From NCBI RefSeq assembly GCF_902729425.1, contig NZ_CACVCH010000047.1:1-64000 (forward strand): DNA of 64,000 nucleotides, given 5' to 3'. Within the stretch, counting starts at the first letter, position 1; each line of letters starts with the position of its first letter. This DNA is from Magnetospirillum sp. SS-4 (lineage in GTDB: Bacteria > Pseudomonadota > Alphaproteobacteria > Rhodospirillales > Magnetospirillaceae). The position numbers and the translations under genes were made by a program. Of this stretch, positions 60,828-64,000 are shown one piece after another. The notes below the pieces were generated by a model, which saw nothing but the letters and a program-made list of their open reading frames with translations, searched no databases and was not told the DNA's origin.

Positions 60828-61574
60828 TCAGTGGGTCAGGCTGCCGCCCTCGACCCGGAAGGCCTCCAGGATATCCTCGAACCCGCCGTCGATATTGTCA
60901 GGAGCGATCTGGGCGAACAGATCAAGGATGATGACGGCATTCAGGGCGGCATCGCGCTTGACCCCCTTGCGCAGCCGCTCGGCCAGGCAGGAATTCATGG
61001 TCGAGAGTTCCAGGTAGTTGCGCTTCAGCCCCTCCAGCGTGATCGGCCCCTCGCCGCCGGCCAGCTGGCGCTGGACGTAGGACATCAGCAGCCACGACGA
61101 GAACGAGCGGAACAAGGTCTCCTGCTCGTCGGCGAAGGGTGTGTGAAAGCGGGCCATGGGCCGCAGGAACTTGGTCAGCGGACAGCCCGAGGTGGCGCAG
61201 ACCAGCCCGATCAGCGAGGCCATGCCCGATTGGAAGGTGGTCTTGGAAACGATGGTCCGCTGCGGCGTCTCCACCTCGACCACCGTCTTCTCGTGCGAGA
61301 CCCGGTTCTCGAACAAGGGCAGGAACTGGGCGATTCCCAGCGCCGCCGGGCAATAGTCGCAATCCTCGGCCATAGGACAGTTGGGGCAGCGGTTATTGGC
61401 CAGCCGGGCCCAGTCCGGGCGGGGCGCCCCATTGGGAATCACCAGACGGAACGTGTCCTTCTCGAAGAACAGGTCGATGGCGAGCGGGTTGTCGGTGGTC
61501 ACGAAGAACCGGTAGGTGATCCGCTTGTGATCATTGATCAACAGAGCCTGGCGAGAGCAATCAAGTGGTGACAT
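60828..61574 (-). CDS. Conserved protein with a four-cysteine cluster
   Basis: A 248-residue protein of no assigned function, possibly of the DUF6901 group. CPNCPMAEDCDYCPAA (Cys63, 66, 72, 75) looks like a metal or iron-sulphur site. LLINDHKRITYRFFVTTDNP and LSTMNSCLAERLRKGVKRDA are other striking segments. AGGAG precedes the ATG at 61574. It stands alone; the 153 bp upstream show only a short palindrome (GATATTCGATATC, 61617-61629). Confidence 0.75.
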   Translation of the reverse strand: MSPLDCSRQALLINDHKRITYRFFVTTDNPLAIDLFFEKDTFRLVIPNGAPRPDWARLANNRCPNCPMAEDCDYCPAALGIAQFLPLFENRVSHEKTVVEVETPQRTIVSKTTFQSGMASLIGLVCATSGCPLTKFLRPMARFHTPFADEQETLFRSFSSWLLMSYVQRQLAGGEGPITLEGLKRNYLELSTMNSCLAERLRKGVKRDAALNAVIILDLFAQIAPDNIDGGFEDILEAFRVEGGSLTH

Positions 61575-61727
61575 GGACCGCTCCTGTTGATTCTATTCCC
61601 CGTCTCATTGATCGGATGATATTCGATATCTAGTACTGAAAACAATCAGGCAAGCCCATTAGTACCTTTGCCCATGAGGCGATACCAAAGCATGCTGGAG
61701 TCTCTCCAAAGTAACCGGGGCCCCTGC

Positions 61728-62678
61728 CTATCCGGTCAGGACGGGGCCGTTGACCAGGGCGCCCAGCAACATCCCTACGCCCAATAGGGTAATACCCAGG
61801 GCACCCGAGACGGCCAGGACGGTACGGATCTTCCCGCCCAGGGAGCTTGTCCCGAACAGTCGCCCGATCAGGCGGTTGAGCCCCAACGCCCCCAGCCCGA
61901 TGGTGGCGACGGTGATGGCGACGCCCAGTCCCATGGCGAGGGTGGCGAGGATTCCGGTCAGGTACATGCCGTTGGCGAAGGTGAACAGCAAAACCAGGAT
62001 GGCGCCGGAGCATGGCCGGAATCCCACCGCCGCCGCCATTCCGAACAGGGCGTCGCGTTCCGACCGGTCGGAGCGGCCATGGTCGTGGTGGTCGTGGCCG
62101 TGCCCGCAACAGGCCCCGTCATGGCCGTGATCATGGCCGTGATCATGGCCGCAGCCCCGGCCGGTGGCGGTCCGCCACACCATCACCGCTCCGATGGCCG
62201 CGATCAGACCGTAGGACGCCACCTCCAGCCAGCCGGCGTAAGACATCACCTGGCGCGGGGCCAGGGCCAGCACGCCGGCCAGGGCGGCGACCACGGCGAT
62301 GGCGGAGACCGCCTGCACCATGGCGGCGATCAGGCTGGCCAGCAGGCCGTGAACGATACGGGCGCGCCGCGTGGCGAACCAGCCGGCGATCACCACCTTG
62401 CCATGGCCGGGGCCGACGGCATGGAACACGCCATAGAGAAACGCGGCCAGCATCACGGCGGCGGCCGGCTCCCACGACCCGGTTTCCTTCATGGCGGCAA
62501 GGTGCTGGCGCATCTCGCCGGTCAATTGGCGTTGCAGGGCGAAAACCCAGGCGGCGAGATCGCGCAGCGGCTCGGGCAGCATGTCACCGCCGGCCGGAGC
62601 GCCCCCCCCAGGCACCAGCGCCGCCCAGGCGGCCGACGGTGCAAGCAGCAGGGCGATGGCGGCGAGGTTCAGTCGCAT
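61728..62678 (-). CDS. NicO-family nickel/cobalt efflux protein (RcnA-like)
   Basis: A 316-residue membrane protein. A signal peptide (to about AAWA) and six or so membrane helices; YGVFHAVGPGHGKVVIAGW is the NicO motif. A His/Asp-rich cytoplasmic loop, CGHDHGHDHGHDGACCGHG, is a metal buffer. The second core motif is GFRPCSGAILVLLFTFANG. The start overlaps the DUF1007 gene by 10 bp, the usual pairing of these families, and points to nickel, cobalt or zinc handling. Confidence 0.9.
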   Translation of the reverse strand: MRLNLAAIALLLAPSAAWAALVPGGGAPAGGDMLPEPLRDLAAWVFALQRQLTGEMRQHLAAMKETGSWEPAAAVMLAAFLYGVFHAVGPGHGKVVIAGWFATRRARIVHGLLASLIAAMVQAVSAIAVVAALAGVLALAPRQVMSYAGWLEVASYGLIAAIGAVMVWRTATGRGCGHDHGHDHGHDGACCGHGHDHHDHGRSDRSERDALFGMAAAVGFRPCSGAILVLLFTFANGMYLTGILATLAMGLGVAITVATIGLGALGLNRLIGRLFGTSSLGGKIRTVLAVSGALGITLLGVGMLLGALVNGPVLTG

Positions 62679-63253
62679 GTGATGGTCGCCCGCTTGGGGA
62701 TCACGGCGCCGCCATAGATGGCGCTGGCCGGATCGGGGGCGATCACCGCCTTGCACCCCTGCGATCCTTCGCCGGTCAGGGAAACCGCCTTGTCGTTGGG
62801 AAAGTCCATGTCGATATAGAAGGTCTCTTCGTAGGTGGTGAAGCTGAGGGCGGCCTTGCGCGGGTCCACCGGCTGGGGAAAATTCAGCCTGAAGGCGTAG
62901 AGCAGCGAATCCTTCACCGCCATCACCTTGAAATTGGTGACATCCGGCCACTTGACCGGCGTATCGCCAATCCTGGCATAGGTGAAGTGGCTCTGTTCGC
63001 GGGTGTCACGAAAGGCTTCGGCCTCCAGCGCCTTGACCTCGCCGGGATCGAGGCGGCCGTTCTTGTCGGCATCGAAATCAGCCAGCAACGATGAACTGAA
63101 CACCGGATCGAACGTCCAGCCCATGAACAGGCTGACCGCCTTGCCGTCCTTGAACTCCACCAGGGCGTGGACATCCACCATCACATGCGGATGGGCCATG
63201 GCGGCGGTGGGTGCCGTCAGGGCGGTCAGGACCAGGACGGCGAACCGCTTCAC
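62669..63253 (-). CDS. DUF1007 periplasmic protein
   Basis: A 194-residue exported protein starting with GTG at 63253, overlapping the metC stop. Signal peptide KRFAVLVLTALTAPTAAMAH; then HPHVMVDVHALVEFKDGK, and SLFMGWTFDPVFSS, the family signature. FDADKNGRLDPGEVK is an EF-hand-like loop. It probably passes metal to the NicO transporter encoded next. Confidence 0.9.
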   Translation of the reverse strand: MKRFAVLVLTALTAPTAAMAHPHVMVDVHALVEFKDGKAVSLFMGWTFDPVFSSSLLADFDADKNGRLDPGEVKALEAEAFRDTREQSHFTYARIGDTPVKWPDVTNFKVMAVKDSLLYAFRLNFPQPVDPRKAALSFTTYEETFYIDMDFPNDKAVSLTGEGSQGCKAVIAPDPASAIYGGAVIPKRATITCD

Positions 63254-64000
63254 CCGCCCCGCCCCAATCGCTCCAGCCCGCGTTCCAGATCGTCTTGCAG
63301 GTCGTCGGCATCCTCCAGTCCGGCATGGAAACGCAGGCTGGGGCCGGCCGGCGCCCAATCCGACGCGGTGCGGATGATGGAATGGCCGGTGGTGGGAATC
63401 ACCAGACTTTCGAACCCGCCCCACGAAAAGCCCAGCTTGAAGTGGTCGAAGCCATCCAGCATGGCGTCGACCGCCGCCTTGGGCGCCGGCTTCAAGATCA
63501 CCCCGAACAGGCCGCAGGCGCCGGAAAAGTCCCGTTTCCACAGATCATGGCCGGGATCGGATTCCAAAGGCGGATACAACACCCGATCGACCTCGGGCCG
63601 CCCCTCCAGCCAGCGGGCGAGACGCAGCGCGGTGGCGGCGTGCTGGCGCAGGCGAACCGGCAAGGTGCGCAGGCCGCGCAGGCCGAGATACATCTCCTCG
63701 GCGCCGGGGGAATGGCCGAAGGCGGCCACCGAGCTTTTCACCTTGAGCCACAAATCCGGCGTGGCGGCGGTGATGACTCCCAGCATGGCGTCGGCATGGC
63801 CGACGATATACTTGGTGGCGGCCTGGATGGAGATGTCCACGCCCTTGGCGAAGGGCTGGAAGGTCAACGCGCCCCAGGTGTTGTCCATCATGACGATGGC
63901 CCCGCCGGCATGGGCGGCCATGGCGATGGCGGGAACGTCCTGGACCTCGAAGGTCAGCGAGCCTGGGCTTTCGGTGAACACCACCTTGGTGTTGGGCCGC
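63250..64000 (-). CDS. metC: Cystathionine beta-lyase, partial (5' end off window)
   Basis: The C-terminal 249 residues of a PLP enzyme of the Cys/Met metabolism family; the frame is open through the right edge. The PLP lysine is in ISIQAATKYIVGHADAMLG and the C-terminal motif FSWGGFESLVIP matches MetC-type cystathionine beta-lyases. It converts cystathionine to homocysteine. It overlaps the DUF1007 gene, an unexpected operon partner. Confidence 0.85.
   Translation of the reverse strand, partial: RPNTKVVFTESPGSLTFEVQDVPAIAMAAHAGGAIVMMDNTWGALTFQPFAKGVDISIQAATKYIVGHADAMLGVITAATPDLWLKVKSSVAAFGHSPGAEEMYLGLRGLRTLPVRLRQHAATALRLARWLEGRPEVDRVLYPPLESDPGHDLWKRDFSGACGLFGVILKPAPKAAVDAMLDGFDHFKLGFSWGGFESLVIPTTGHSIIRTASDWAPAGPSLRFHAGLEDADDLQDDLERGLERLGRGG

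Overview
The window is high-GC alphaproteobacterial chromosome, most like Magnetospirillum or Paramagnetospirillum (Rhodospirillales). Pointers are the operon flgB-flgC-fliE-fliQ-fliR-flhB-cckA, an NDUFA12 complex I subunit beside tandem MlaD proteins and DUF2155, a class II ribonucleotide reductase (nrdJ), a hemerythrin-response regulator fusion and IalB-family proteins. The genus is inferred from gene content.

Bases 1 to about 24,850 form an accessory, defence-rich island ending at a tRNA-Phe gene. From the left it holds: a partial YaaW-like gene, a TerB-like glycine-zipper protein and a WYL regulator (1-2,633); a patchwork of small regulators and unknowns, including two paralogous micro-membrane proteins of 32 and 36 residues, and an AT-rich stretch with an inovirus Gp2/Rep-like gene (2.8-6.0 kb); a module of zinc-ribbon protein, metallopeptidase-VWA protein, a DUF3150 gene broken by an internal deletion, and a CobS/MoxR-type AAA+ ATPase (6.0-9.7 kb); a HigBA toxin-antitoxin pair; a TIR-like protein; a Cas4/RecB-like nuclease and an ERF annealing protein (10.5-13.7 kb); a complete type I restriction system with an extra gene between hsdS and hsdR (13.9-20.8 kb); a CapW-type WYL repressor; and, divergently, a short type II CBASS system of CD-NTase, E2-like protein and CapV phospholipase (21.9-24.7 kb). 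The repressor lies at the divergent promoter of CBASS and is only 48 bp upstream of hsdM, so it may control both systems.

From tRNA-Phe rightwards the sequence looks like core chromosome. It carries an M48 protease, a gamma-glutamyltransferase-family lipoprotein that lacks the catalytic threonine, a HupR/HoxA-like sigma-54 activator, a UlaG-like hydrolase, DUF2155, two MlaD proteins, NDUFA12, and nrdJ with two NrdR-like boxes. An IS1111-group insertion sequence with 14-bp subterminal inverted repeats follows nrdJ; its 3' non-coding region is a candidate guide (bridge/seek) RNA gene. Next come a tandem universal stress protein, a pseudouridine synthase, an RND efflux operon with its TetR regulator under a 50-bp inverted repeat, and cckA with the flagellar export and rod genes. 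A divergent fliO-fliP cluster, two IalB-family proteins, an unannotated 46-residue lipoprotein, proA, a receptor-less chemotaxis signalling domain, a Sel1-trypsin fusion, hemerythrin-REC, ilvD, and a metC-DUF1007-NicO operon that runs off the right edge complete the window.

No rRNA, CRISPR array or integrase was seen.
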